Counted from the first letter of the stretch, positions 16,831-26,159 are shown. The stretch: DNA of 64,000 bases from Pseudomonas putida (GCF_002906855.1 NZ_MINI01000048.1:620001-684000), one strand, 5' to 3'. Program-made: numbers and translations. Notes: generated by a model not told the origin, from the sequence alone.

Positions 16831-18341
16831 TTCGGCTCACCTTGTTCGGGGTCGGCGGGGGCAGGTTCGTCGAGCAAATCGCCCCAATCGGTACGGTTTT
16901 TCATCTGCTGGCGGGTGGCAGGGTCGATAGGTTTGCGGCTGTTGTCCCAGCCGCCACCCAGCGCCTTGTACAAGCTCACCAGGCTGCTCACCGCATTGCC
17001 ACGGCTGACCAGGTAGCCATCCTGCTGCTGCAACAGCAGTTGCTGGGCGTCGAGCACGCGCTGGAAGTCGGCAAAGCCTTCCTGGTACTGCGAGCTGGCC
17101 AAGGTCAGCGAACGCTGGGCGGCCTGGGAGGCATCCTGGCGAATGCTGGCGCTCTGCAGCGAGCGCACCAGGCCGCTGGCGGCATCGTCGGCTTCGTGTG
17201 CGGCTTCGCGCACGCTCTGGTGATACAGCTCGATCAACTGCTGCAGGCGGGCGTCCTCGACCCGCACGGCATTCTTGCGCCGGCCGTAGTCGAACGGGTT
17301 CCAGATCAGGCTCGGCCCCGCCGCCAGGTCGAAGGTATTGGGCAGGTGGCTGGCCGACAGGAAGGTCCAGCCAATGCTACCCAGCAGGCTCAGCTGTGGA
17401 TAAAGATCCGCCTCGGCCACACCCACCAGCGCTGATTGCGCCGCCACCGCCTGTTCGGCGGCGCGGATGTCCGGGCGCCGTTGCAGCAGGCTGGCCGGCA
17501 CGTCCTGCAACACCGCACGGTCCGGCAGCGGCAACTGCCCGTGGCGCGCCTCCAGTTCGGGCAACGGGCCCGGTGGCCGGCCAAGCAGCGAGCAGAGCAC
17601 GTTGCGTAAGGCATTGAGCTGGTTCTCGAACTCGGGGATGGTGGCCAGGGTCGCCAGGTACTGAGTTCGCGCCTGCTGCCAGTCAAGCTCGTCGTTCTCG
17701 CCGTGGCGGAACAGCCGCTCGGTGATCTGCAGGCTGCGTTCCTGGCGCTTGGCGTTGTCTTGCGCAATATCCAGCCGCGCCTCGGCGGTGCGCAGGGCGA
17801 AGTAGGTATCGGCCATCTGCGCACGTAGCAGCAGCATGGCATCGGCGTAGTTGGCCTGGGAGGCGAAATAGACCGCATCGGCGCTCTCGATGGCGCGGCT
17901 GAAACGGCCCCAGAAGTCGATCTCCCAACCGATGTCGAAGCCCACGCTGGACTGCCAGAACACCGAGTCGCGCGCGGTGGAGGTGCCGGACTGGTCCTGC
18001 TTCAGGTACAGGCTCTGCGCACGTAGTTGCTGCAGCTGTGGATAACGCCCGGTCTGCACGATGGCCAGCTGCGCCCGCGCCTCGGCAATGCGCAGGCCGG
18101 CCACACGCACGCTGGTGTTGTTGGCGTCGGCTTCGGCGATCAGGCCTTCGAGCGTCGGGTCGGCGAACACCCGCCACCACTGACGCAGGTCCGGTGCTGG
18201 CGCAGAGCGCGCGGCCTGCTCCAGCAGAGGCGTGTTCCAGCTGTCCAGCCATGGGTCCTGGGGCTTTTCGAAGTCTGGGCCGACCTGGGTACAGCCAGCC
18301 AGAATCATCAGCAGCCCCAGGCCATAGCAGCGGTTGGGCAT
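16827..18341 (-). CDS. NodT family outer-membrane efflux lipoprotein
   Basis: TolC/OprM-like channel of 504 residues. The lipobox LMILAGC places the acylated Cys near residue 17. Two outer-membrane factor repeats follow, with typical segments such as QARTQYLATLATIPEFENQLNALRN and the QRRPDIRAAEQAVAA motif. The C-terminal 40 residues are polar and probably periplasmic. It provides the exit duct for the HlyD/DUF2955 pair and lies 3 bp after the AI-2E family gene. Confidence 0.92.
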   Translation of the reverse strand: MPNRCYGLGLLMILAGCTQVGPDFEKPQDPWLDSWNTPLLEQAARSAPAPDLRQWWRVFADPTLEGLIAEADANNTSVRVAGLRIAEARAQLAIVQTGRYPQLQQLRAQSLYLKQDQSGTSTARDSVFWQSSVGFDIGWEIDFWGRFSRAIESADAVYFASQANYADAMLLLRAQMADTYFALRTAEARLDIAQDNAKRQERSLQITERLFRHGENDELDWQQARTQYLATLATIPEFENQLNALRNVLCSLLGRPPGPLPELEARHGQLPLPDRAVLQDVPASLLQRRPDIRAAEQAVAAQSALVGVAEADLYPQLSLLGSIGWTFLSASHLPNTFDLAAGPSLIWNPFDYGRRKNAVRVEDARLQQLIELYHQSVREAAHEADDAASGLVRSLQSASIRQDASQAAQRSLTLASSQYQEGFADFQRVLDAQQLLLQQQDGYLVSRGNAVSSLVSLYKALGGGWDNSRKPIDPATRQQMKNRTDWGDLLDEPAPADPEQGEPK

Positions 18342-18344
18342 GGC

Positions 18345-19442
18345 TCAGTCCGCAGGCGGGGTCGGTTGCTCCGGCACCTGCAGCGCAACCCATTGCCAGA
18401 ACAGCACGTAGGTCACGCCTAGGATCACCGGGCCAATGAACAGGCCGATGATGCCCTTGACCACCATGCCGCCCAACGCACCAATCAGCACCACCGGCAT
18501 CGGCACGTCCACCCCGCGCCCGAGCAGCAACGGTTTGAGCACGTTGTCGGCGAGCCCGGCGACGAAGGTGTAGATGGCGAAGATGATGGTCGCCACGGTG
18601 AAACCTTCGGCATTGAACACGTAGATGATCACCGGCACCGTGATCAAGGTCGCCGGCGCCTGGGCAATGCCCAGCATCAGGATGACGATGGCCAGCATGC
18701 CCGCGCCAGGCACCCCTTTGACGACGAAGCCAACGCCAATCAGCAGCATCTGGATGAAGGCAATACCGATCACGCCCTGGGCCACCGCGCGAATGGTGGC
18801 GGTGCACAGGTTGGCCAGCGGTTTGCCACGGTCCTCGCCGGACACGCGCATGGCGATTCGCTGCGCGGCAATCTCCCCCCGTTCACCGAAGGCCATGATG
18901 ATGCCCGAAACGATGATCGCCGCGACAAACATCAGGAACGCACCACCGGCACTGGCCGCAGCGCCCAGCACCGTGCGCCCGGCGCCCTTGAGCTGGGGCA
19001 TCCACTGGTTGAGCACATGGGCCATGTTTTCCGAGGCGCTAAGCCACAACGCATGCACCTTCGGCCCGATCAGCGGCCAGCCCGCCACCGATTCAGGCGG
19101 CGGCGGCACGCTCCAGGCGCCGCTTTTGAGCAAGGTCACCAGGTTGTCGACCGATTCGCCGATGGACATCACCACCAGGTAGATCGGTACGATCAGCACC
19201 ACCAGCACCAGCACCACCACCAAGGTTGCCGCAAAGCCCTGCTTGAGGCCGGTACCCCGGTGAATGCGGCCATGCAACGGATACAAGGTAACCGCGAGAA
19301 TCACCGACCACAGCATCAGCTCCAGAAACGGCTGGAAAACCTGGAAGGAGAACATCACCAGGGCGGCCACCAAGCCTGCCTTGATCAGCACGTCGAGCAA
19401 ACCCCGCGACAGGGCGCTGTCCAGCTTCAAACTCGGCTGCAT
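18345..19442 (-). CDS. AI-2E family transporter (PerM/YdiK-like)
   Basis: 365-residue membrane protein with about eight helices and the family's C-terminal GALGGMVVKGIIGLFIGPVILGV motif region. Members export autoinducer-2 or act in Na+/H+ exchange; which applies here cannot be told. It is 3 bp upstream of the NodT gene, so it is probably transcribed with the efflux set, though it is not a known part of such pumps. Confidence 0.88.
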   Translation of the reverse strand: MQPSLKLDSALSRGLLDVLIKAGLVAALVMFSFQVFQPFLELMLWSVILAVTLYPLHGRIHRGTGLKQGFAATLVVVLVLVVLIVPIYLVVMSIGESVDNLVTLLKSGAWSVPPPPESVAGWPLIGPKVHALWLSASENMAHVLNQWMPQLKGAGRTVLGAAASAGGAFLMFVAAIIVSGIIMAFGERGEIAAQRIAMRVSGEDRGKPLANLCTATIRAVAQGVIGIAFIQMLLIGVGFVVKGVPGAGMLAIVILMLGIAQAPATLITVPVIIYVFNAEGFTVATIIFAIYTFVAGLADNVLKPLLLGRGVDVPMPVVLIGALGGMVVKGIIGLFIGPVILGVTYVLFWQWVALQVPEQPTPPAD

Positions 19443-19481
19443 GTTTCACCTCCGAAGTTAGCCACGCCAACAAGGCGCGAT

Positions 19482-20672
19482 TCAGTGACCCGTCTCGGCA
19501 ACCGGGCGGTCCTCGTCAGGTAATCGCCGCGCCAGGGCCATCATCACCAGCGGTACCACGGCCATCGACAGCGTGATGGCGAGCACCAGCAAATCGTGAA
19601 CCTGTTGCGTCAATACCTGGTGCTCCAGCGCCAGCTTGAACACCACGAAAGCAAACTCCCCCCCGGACGCCAGCACAATCGCCAGGCACAACGCCTCGGC
19701 GCGGTCAAGCCCGCCGGCCCTGCGCCCAAGCACGAGCAACAGAGGCATCTTGATCACCACCAGCAGCAACGTCAGCCCCAGCACGATCAGGGGCATGCCG
19801 AACAACAACTGCAAGTCGGCACTCATGCCGACGCCGACAAAGAACAGCCCGAGGAGCAGGCCCTTGAGCGGTTCGATCTGGCTTTCCAGCTCATGCCGGA
19901 ACGGCGAGTCGGCCATCAGCACACCGGCAAGGAAGGCGCCAAGAGCCATGGAGATGCCGACATGCTCCATCACCCAGGCGGTACCCAGTACTACCAACAA
20001 GGCGGTAGCGGTGGACAACTCGGGCAAACCCGAACCGACTGTCCACTTGAATACCGGGGTCAACAGGTAGCGGCCAAAAATGATCACCACACCAATGCCC
20101 GCAGCCACCGCCAGCACCGGCCAGGAACCTTCGTCGGCGGTACTGACATCACCACCGAGCAGCGGCACCACGGCAATCAAGGGAATCGCAGCGATGTCCT
20201 GGAACAACAGGATGGCCACGGCCAGGCGACCGTGTGGCTTGCCCAGGTCCTTGCGTTCGGCCAGCACTTGCAGGCTGAACGCCGTCGACGATAGCGCCAG
20301 CCCCAGACCGAGCACGATCGCCGCCGCCTTCGATTGGTCAAACAGGAAGTACGCCAGCAGGCCGAGCACCACTGCCGTCAAACCTACTTGCAGCGAGCCG
20401 ATGCCGAACAACGCCTTGCGCATGGTCCACAGCCGCCGTGGCGACAGCTCCAGACCAATGACGAACAACAGCATCACCACGCCCATCTCCGACAGGCGAG
20501 CGACATTGTCGGGGTTACCCAGCAGCCCCAGCACCGACGGCCCGATCAGGATGCCGGCCAGCAGATAGCCGGGCACCGCACCCATTTTCAAACGCTGCGC
20601 CAGTGGTACCAGCAGCACCACGGCCAGAAGAAATACTACAGTCGCCTGTAGGAGGCTGCCGTCATGAGGCAT
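19482..20672 (-). CDS. CPA2 monovalent cation:proton antiporter
   Basis: 396 residues of transporter core with about twelve helices: ILIGPSVLGLLG near residue 42, LLLFVIGLELSP-type segment near 68, and LSSTAFSLQVLAER near 128. KefB/KefC proteins are about 600 residues with a cytoplasmic RCK/TrkA-N domain; this protein stops at the end of the membrane core, so it lacks that regulatory part. Short KefB-like antiporters of this kind occur in other bacteria. It lies 39 bp before the AI-2E gene and 34 bp after ppk2. Confidence 0.88.
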   Translation of the reverse strand: MPHDGSLLQATVVFLLAVVLLVPLAQRLKMGAVPGYLLAGILIGPSVLGLLGNPDNVARLSEMGVVMLLFVIGLELSPRRLWTMRKALFGIGSLQVGLTAVVLGLLAYFLFDQSKAAAIVLGLGLALSSTAFSLQVLAERKDLGKPHGRLAVAILLFQDIAAIPLIAVVPLLGGDVSTADEGSWPVLAVAAGIGVVIIFGRYLLTPVFKWTVGSGLPELSTATALLVVLGTAWVMEHVGISMALGAFLAGVLMADSPFRHELESQIEPLKGLLLGLFFVGVGMSADLQLLFGMPLIVLGLTLLLVVIKMPLLLVLGRRAGGLDRAEALCLAIVLASGGEFAFVVFKLALEHQVLTQQVHDLLVLAITLSMAVVPLVMMALARRLPDEDRPVAETGH

Positions 20673-20706
20673 AGATTCGCACCCTTGCTACCCCCTGCGG
20701 GAGAGA

Positions 20707-21525
20707 TCAGAAATGTTCTTCGACCACTTTGAAGGGATAGGGCACGGCCTTGTATTTGCCGATCTTGCCGCGCTTGGGCAGCTTCACCACCTCATCGCGG
20801 GTGAGGTCCTTGTAGGGAATGCGCGTCAGCATGTGGCTGATGATGTTCAGCCGGGCGCGCCGCTTGTCGTTGGAGTGCGCCATGAACCACGGCGCCCAGG
20901 ACGAATCGGAGGCCGCGAACATTTCGTCACGGGCCCGGGTGTAGTCGTCCCAGCGGGTGTACGACTTGAGGTCCATGGGTGACAGCTTCCACAACTTGCG
21001 CCCGTCGCTGATGCGGTCCTGCAGGCGGCGGGTCTGCTCTTCTGCGCTGACTTCGAGCCAGTACTTGATGAGAATGATCCCCGACTCGATCATCATCTTC
21101 TCGAACAGCGGCACCACGGAGAGGAACTTGGCGCTCTGCTCTTCACTGCAGAATCCCATCACCCGTTCGACGCCGGCGCGGTTGTACCAGCTACGGTCGA
21201 AGATCACGACCTCGCCGGCGGCAGGCAGATGGCGCAGGTAGCGTTGTACGTACATCTGGGTCTTTTCCCGCTCGGTGGGTGCTGGCAGCGCCACCACGCG
21301 GAACACCCGCGGGCTGACCCGCTCGGTGATGGCCTTGATGGTGCCCCCCTTGCCGGCACCATCACGGCCCTCGAAAACGACACATACCTTAAGGCCCTTG
21401 GCCACCACCCACTCCTGTAATTTAACGAGCTCCACGTGCAGTTTCTTGAGTTCCTGCTCGTAGGCTTTGCCGCCCAGTTTCTCTATCTGCTGTTTCACAT
21501 CTTTCTTCTTGGACGGCTTGGCCAT
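20707..21525 (-). CDS. ppk2: polyphosphate kinase 2
   Basis: PPK2 uses polyphosphate to phosphorylate nucleoside diphosphates (or monophosphates). The 272-residue, single-domain product has the Walker A GRDGAGKGG (about residues 54-62), Walker B VIFDRSWYNRAG and a lid region with SPMDLKSYTRWDDYTRARDEMF. A Lys-rich N-terminus (MAKPSKKKDVK) precedes. It begins the minus-strand run that continues through the antiporter and efflux genes. NDP versus NMP preference cannot be read here. Confidence 0.94.
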   Translation of the reverse strand: MAKPSKKKDVKQQIEKLGGKAYEQELKKLHVELVKLQEWVVAKGLKVCVVFEGRDGAGKGGTIKAITERVSPRVFRVVALPAPTEREKTQMYVQRYLRHLPAAGEVVIFDRSWYNRAGVERVMGFCSEEQSAKFLSVVPLFEKMMIESGIILIKYWLEVSAEEQTRRLQDRISDGRKLWKLSPMDLKSYTRWDDYTRARDEMFAASDSSWAPWFMAHSNDKRRARLNIISHMLTRIPYKDLTRDEVVKLPKRGKIGKYKAVPYPFKVVEEHF

Positions 21526-21621
21526 GGCGCTCTCCCGAGGGCGAATGAAGAGTCAGTATGGTCGATTCATGACATTTTGCCGTTTCGCTTGTTAAGGCAA
21601 ATTGCCGCGCCCCGGCAGCCC

Positions 21622-22242
21622 TTATTTAGCCAGCTTGTTGTAGCTGGTCATCAGGTTGCGATAATCCGGGATATGGTTGGCGAACAGGGTGCCCAGGCCT
21701 TCGATATCGTTGCGCCAATCACGGTGCAACTCGCAGGCCACGCCGAACCAGGTCATCAGCTGGGCACCGGCTGCCTCCATGCGCCGCCAGGCCGAATCAC
21801 GGGTCAGTTCGTTGAACGTGCCAGAGGCGTCGGTGACCACGAACACCTCGAAGCCCTCCTCCAACGCCGACAAAGCCGGGAAGGCTACGCAGACTTCGGT
21901 GACCACCCCGGCGATCAGCAGCTGCTTCTTGCCGGTGGCTTTCACGGCCTTGACGAAGTCTTCGTTGTCCCAGGCATTGATGTTGCCGGGGCGGGCGATA
22001 TAAGGGGCGTCGGGGAACTGTTGCTTGAGTTCGGGCACCAGCGGGCCGTTGGGGCCGGTTTCGAAGCTGGTAGTGAGGATGGTCGGCAGCTTGAAGTACT
22101 TGGCCAGGTCGGCAAGGGCCAGCACGTTGTTCTTGAAGCGGTCGGGGTCGATGTCGCGCACCAGTGAAAGCAGGCCTGCCTGGTGATCGACCAGCAGGAC
22201 GGCGGCGTTGTTCTTGTCCAGACGCTTGTATTGGAAGGCCAT
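21622..22242 (-). CDS. isochorismatase-like cysteine hydrolase (YcaC type)
   Basis: 206-residue alpha/beta hydrolase of the isochorismatase superfamily. It has the catalytic Asp in LLVDHQAG (about residue 19), the Lys/His region, and the nucleophilic Cys in GVVTEVCVAFPAL (about 119). The YcaC subgroup has no established physiological substrate. It is a single gene; the segment downstream (21526-21621) is the ppk2 5' region and holds nothing else obvious. Confidence 0.92.
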   Translation of the reverse strand: MAFQYKRLDKNNAAVLLVDHQAGLLSLVRDIDPDRFKNNVLALADLAKYFKLPTILTTSFETGPNGPLVPELKQQFPDAPYIARPGNINAWDNEDFVKAVKATGKKQLLIAGVVTEVCVAFPALSALEEGFEVFVVTDASGTFNELTRDSAWRRMEAAGAQLMTWFGVACELHRDWRNDIEGLGTLFANHIPDYRNLMTSYNKLAK

Positions 22243-22370
22243 GGCGCAACTCCTTGCTCTGACAGGTTGGGACTATCAGCGTAGGCAAGAATGTGGGGGG
22301 CAAGGGACCGTCAGTCGGTTCGCTTGAGGGGGCCGGTACAGCTTCAATACTCCCGACGCTTACTGAAAGC

Positions 22371-22497
22371 TCAGCGGCCCGCCAGGAAAGTAAAGGTCGC
22401 CACCAGTGCCACCAGCAGCCAGAAGCCGTTCGGGTCGTCCGAGAGCGGCACGCGGCCGACGTTCATGCCGAGGAAACCGGCGATGATGGTGCGCGCT
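22371..22497 (-). pseudogene. 3' remnant of a ZntB/CorA-type metal transporter
   Basis: The minus strand encodes about 41 residues ending at a stop at 22371. They read GFLGMNVGRVPLSDDPNGFW followed by a hydrophobic helix and the tail FLAGR. This is the GMN motif, the periplasmic loop and the last transmembrane helix of CorA/ZntB transporters. Nothing upstream continues the gene, and the frame dissolves near 22497 into AT-richer DNA. The rest of the gene has been lost, apparently at the junction with the following cassette. Confidence 0.75.
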
Positions 22498-22521
22498 CCA
22501 GATTGCAGTTCGATGACGGCA

Positions 22522-22544
22522 TTACTTGATCGGTTACTTGATCG
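22522..22544 (+). repeat. tandem 11-mer ttacttgatcg x2
   Basis: Two exact copies of ttacttgatcg at 22522-22532 and 22534-22544, in the AT-rich strip between the zntB remnant and the SnoaL-like gene. This could be a junction footprint or an operator for the cassette; no more can be said. Confidence 0.5.
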
Positions 22545-22659
22545 ATAGACATCACTTCACAAATTCCTGAACTAATTATTTCCCTCCAGCGATTTTTCCC
22601 CTCGCCCGCCCCCACCAGAATCGCTTCACCACAATCACAATAACCGTGAGGCCACTCCC

Positions 22660-23049
22660 GTGGACCAGACACTCCAGGTACGGCAAGCTGCCGCTGAGCT
22701 CGTCGCCGCCTTTGCCAGCAACGACACCGCCCGCTACTTCGCCTGCTTCAGCGACGACGCCACCTTCCTCTTCCACACCTTGGCGCAACCGCTGCTGTCG
22801 CGCCGTGCCTATGAAGACCTCTGGGCCCAATGGCAGGCCGAGGGTTTTGCCGTGCTTGGCTGTGAATCGAGCAACGTGCAGGTGAGCCTGCAGGGCGACG
22901 TGGCGATCTTCATGCACGACGTGGCCACGCACATCCGCACTGCCGGTGAGGAGCACCCACTGGCCGAGCGCGAGACCATCATCTTCCGCCGCCATGGCGA
23001 GCAATGGCTGGCGTGCCACGAGCACCTGTCGGTCGTCACCGCAGCCTGA
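22660..23049 (+). CDS. SnoaL/NTF2-like fold protein
   Basis: A 129-residue protein with the nuclear-transport-factor-2-like layout: N-terminal helix (VRQAAAELVAAFASNDTARYFACFSDDATF), a central sheet, and a closing strand with ETIIFRRHGEQWLACHEHLS. Members are isomerases, hydratases or binding proteins. GTG start at 22660 after gtgagg. It leads a three-gene cassette with a permease and an aldehyde dehydrogenase, so it may act on an intermediate of the same pathway. Confidence 0.82.
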   Translation: MDQTLQVRQAAAELVAAFASNDTARYFACFSDDATFLFHTLAQPLLSRRAYEDLWAQWQAEGFAVLGCESSNVQVSLQGDVAIFMHDVATHIRTAGEEHPLAERETIIFRRHGEQWLACHEHLSVVTAA

Positions 23050-23142
23050 TCCGAACTTACGCGGCCTTGCCGCACTGCCATCGCACCCACAAGAGAGCCC
23101 GCGCACCGCGACGGGCCTATAACAACGCGCTGGAGCATCACC

Positions 23143-24642
23143 ATGAGCAACTCGACCGGTATCGAGACCAATGGCGTCGAACAGATCCCCGACGATCAAC
23201 GCGACGCCTCCCCGCTGGACCTGTTCCGCCTGATCTTCGGCGGTGCCAACACCTTCGCCACTGCCGTGCTGGGCAGCTTCCCGGTGCTGTTCGGGCTGTC
23301 GTTCCAGGCCGGGGTCTGGGCGATCCTGCTCGGCGTCGGCGTGGGCGCGCTGATCCTGGCACCGATGGGCCTGTTCGGAGCACTCAACGGCACCAACAAC
23401 GCTGTATCGTCGGGCGCGCACTTTGGCGTGCACGGGCGTATCGTCGGCTCGTTCCTGTCGCTGCTCACCGCCGTGGCATTCTTCTCGCTGTCGGTGTGGA
23501 GCTCGGGTGATGCCCTGGTCGGCGGCGCCAAGCGCCTGGCCGGACTGCCGGAAACCGACCTGACCCTGGGCCTGGCCTACGGCCTGTTCGCGGTACTGGT
23601 GCTGGTGGTGTGCATCTTCGGCTTCCGCTTCATGCTGTGGGTCAACAAGATCGCCGTGTGGGCTTCGAGCCTGCTGTTCCTGCTGGGTATCTTCGCCTTT
23701 GCCGGGCCGTTCGACGCCGGCTTTGCCGGTAGCGTCAACCTCAGCCAGCCGGGCTTCTGGGCAGCCTTCGTCGGCGCGGCGATCCTGGCCATGAGCAACC
23801 CGGTGTCGTTCGGCGCCTTCCTCGGCGACTGGTCGCGCTATATCCCGCGGCAAACGCCGAAGTCGCGCATCATGCTGGCGGTGATCGCCGCCCAGGTCGC
23901 CACGCTGATCCCGTTCCTGTTCGGCCTGTGCACCGCCACCCTGGTGGCCACCCAGGCGCCTGACTATATTGCCGCCAACAACTACGTCGGCGGCCTGCTG
24001 GCCGTAGCACCGAGCTGGTTTTTCCTGCCGGTATGCCTGATTGCGGTGATCGGCGGCATGTCCACCGGCACCACCGCGCTGTATGGCACCGGCCTGGACA
24101 TGTCCAGCGTGTTCCCGCGCCTGCTCAGCCGCGCTGGCGCCACCTTGCTGATCGGCGTGCTGGCAATCGGCTTCATTTTCATCGGCCGCTTCACCTTCAA
24201 CCTGGTGCAGAGCGTGTCGACCTTCGCCGTGCTGATCATCACCTGCACCAGCCCATGGATGGTGATCATGATTCTTGGCCTGATCACCCGCCGCGGCTTC
24301 TACCACGCTGACGACCTGCAGGTGTTCACCCGCGGCCAGCGTGGCGGCCACTACTGGTTCCTGCATGGCTGGAACTGGCGCGGCATGGGCGCGTGGATCC
24401 CCAGCGCGATGGTCGGCCTGTGCTTCGTCAACCTGCCAGGGCAGTTCGTCGGCCCGCTGGGTGACCTGGCCGGTGGCATCGACCTGAGCCTGCCGGTGAC
24501 CCTGGGCCTGGCCGGCGTGCTGTATCTGCTGCTGCTCAACCTGTTCCCTGAACCTGCTGGCGTGTATGGCCCGAATGGCCCGCGCTGGGTGCGCTGCAAA
24601 AGCACCCAGCGCACGCCGGTGAACACCGCCGAAATGGCCTGA
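23143..24642 (+). CDS. NCS1 family permease (purine-cytosine permease-like)
   Basis: 499-residue inner-membrane carrier of the nucleobase:cation symporter-1 family. It has about twelve helices and the family segments NTFATAVLGSFPVLFGLSF, GTNNAVSSGAHFGVHGRIVGS and SNPVSFGAFLGDWSRYIP. Substrates of relatives include nucleobases, hydantoins and related ring or amine compounds. Flanked by a SnoaL-like gene (93 bp upstream) and an aldehyde dehydrogenase (13 bp downstream), so it probably imports the precursor of that pathway. The substrate is not deducible. Confidence 0.9.
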   Translation: MSNSTGIETNGVEQIPDDQRDASPLDLFRLIFGGANTFATAVLGSFPVLFGLSFQAGVWAILLGVGVGALILAPMGLFGALNGTNNAVSSGAHFGVHGRIVGSFLSLLTAVAFFSLSVWSSGDALVGGAKRLAGLPETDLTLGLAYGLFAVLVLVVCIFGFRFMLWVNKIAVWASSLLFLLGIFAFAGPFDAGFAGSVNLSQPGFWAAFVGAAILAMSNPVSFGAFLGDWSRYIPRQTPKSRIMLAVIAAQVATLIPFLFGLCTATLVATQAPDYIAANNYVGGLLAVAPSWFFLPVCLIAVIGGMSTGTTALYGTGLDMSSVFPRLLSRAGATLLIGVLAIGFIFIGRFTFNLVQSVSTFAVLIITCTSPWMVIMILGLITRRGFYHADDLQVFTRGQRGGHYWFLHGWNWRGMGAWIPSAMVGLCFVNLPGQFVGPLGDLAGGIDLSLPVTLGLAGVLYLLLLNLFPEPAGVYGPNGPRWVRCKSTQRTPVNTAEMA

Positions 24643-24655
24643 CTGGATACCGACC

Positions 24656-26086
24656 ATGACCACTTCCCACTATATTGCCGGCCGCTGGGTCGAAGGCCAG
24701 GGCAGCGACTGCATCAGCGTCAGCGAGCCTGCGTTGGGCCTGCCCTTCGCCGAACTGATGGCCGCCAGCGTGGCCCAGGTCGACCAGGCCGTGGCCGCCG
24801 CCCGTGACGCCCTGCCTACCTGGAAAAAGGTCAGCGCCAGCACGCGCGCGGCCTTCCTGCGCGGCTTTGCCGAACAGCTCGGCCAGCGCCGCGAAGCACT
24901 CATCACGCTGCAGATGCGCAACAACGGCAAGCCGCGCCACGAGGCCGAGATCGACCTGGATGATGCGGTTGCCACCTTCGCCTACTACGCAGAACTGGCC
25001 GAACAACTGCCCTCGAAAAACCGTGACGTACCGTTGGCTGCGGCGGGCTTCACCGCTCGCACGCGGCTGGAGCCGGTGGGCGTGGTCGGCCTGATCGTGC
25101 CGTGGAACTTCCCGCTGGTAACCAGCGCCTGGAAGCTCGCCCCGGCCCTGGCGGCCGGTTGCACCGTGGTGCTAAAGCCGTCGGAAGTGACCCCACTGAT
25201 CGAGCAGACCTACGGCCAGATCGCCGACACCCTGGGCCTGCCAGCCGGTGTACTGAACATCGTCAACGGCAAGGCCGAAACAGGCGCTGCGTTGAGCAGC
25301 CACAACGGCCTCGACAAACTATCGTTCACCGGCAGCAATAGCGTAGGCAGCCAGGTCATGCGCAGCGCTTCGGCGCAGTGCCGGCCGGTGACCCTGGAGC
25401 TGGGTGGCAAGTCGGCGATCATGGTGTTCGACGACTGCGACGCGGACCAGGCAGTGGAATGGATCGTCGCCGGCATCACCTGGAACGCCGGGCAGATGTG
25501 CTCGGCCACCTCGCGCCTGCTGGTGCAGGACGGCATTGCCGACACGCTGCTGCCGCGCCTGCAGGCCGCACTGGAAAAGCTGCGGGTCGGTAACCCGCTG
25601 ACCGAAGAAATCGACATGGGGCCACTGACCAGCCAGGCGCAGTGGCTGAAGGTTGCCAGCTACTTCGCGACAGCGCGTGAAGAGGGCCTGCAATGTCTGG
25701 CCGGTGGCCAGGCGCTGGACCGTGAAGGCTGGTTCGTGAGCCCGACGCTGTATGCCGATGTGCCGAAGGACAGCCGCCTGTGGACTGAAGAGATCTTTGG
25801 CCCGGTGCTGTGCGCACGTCGCTTTGCCACGGAAGAACAGGCGATTGCCGAGGCCAACGACAGCCGCTTCGGGCTGGTTGCCACGGTCTGCTCCGCCGAC
25901 CTTGAGCGCGCCGAGCGCGTGGCCGATGCGCTGGAGGTCGGGCATGTGTGGATCAACTCGGTGCAGGCGGTGTTCGTCGAGACCTCGTGGGGCGGCACCA
26001 AGGGCAGCGGGATTGGCCGTGAGCTGGGACCTTGGGGGTTGTCGGGGTATCAGTCGGTGAAGCATGTGACCCGGTGTTTGGGGTGA
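24656..26086 (+). CDS. NAD-dependent aldehyde dehydrogenase (betaine aldehyde type)
   Basis: 476 residues with all ALDH catalytic elements: PWNFPL near 148, VVLKPSE near 173, the general base Glu in LELGGKSA near 248 and the nucleophile Cys in NAGQMCSA near 282. The closest general resemblance is to betaine/amino-aldehyde dehydrogenases. It is cotranscribed with the NCS1 permease. The physiological aldehyde is unknown; no choline dehydrogenase gene is nearby. Confidence 0.9.
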   Translation: MTTSHYIAGRWVEGQGSDCISVSEPALGLPFAELMAASVAQVDQAVAAARDALPTWKKVSASTRAAFLRGFAEQLGQRREALITLQMRNNGKPRHEAEIDLDDAVATFAYYAELAEQLPSKNRDVPLAAAGFTARTRLEPVGVVGLIVPWNFPLVTSAWKLAPALAAGCTVVLKPSEVTPLIEQTYGQIADTLGLPAGVLNIVNGKAETGAALSSHNGLDKLSFTGSNSVGSQVMRSASAQCRPVTLELGGKSAIMVFDDCDADQAVEWIVAGITWNAGQMCSATSRLLVQDGIADTLLPRLQAALEKLRVGNPLTEEIDMGPLTSQAQWLKVASYFATAREEGLQCLAGGQALDREGWFVSPTLYADVPKDSRLWTEEIFGPVLCARRFATEEQAIAEANDSRFGLVATVCSADLERAERVADALEVGHVWINSVQAVFVETSWGGTKGSGIGRELGPWGLSGYQSVKHVTRCLG

Positions 26087-26130
26087 TGGCTGAGGGGTGT
26101 CCGCCGTGACATCTTTAGCGCCTGGGAGAT

Positions 26131-26154
26131 CGAGGGGCGCTGCGCGCCCCTCCC
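26131..26154. terminator. hairpin between convergent genes
   Basis: aggggcgc pairs with gcgcccct around tgc, between the converging aldehyde dehydrogenase and mechanosensitive channel genes. It lacks a clear T-tract, so termination is a guess from position and stem strength. Confidence 0.4.
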
Positions 26155-26159
26155 CCGCA

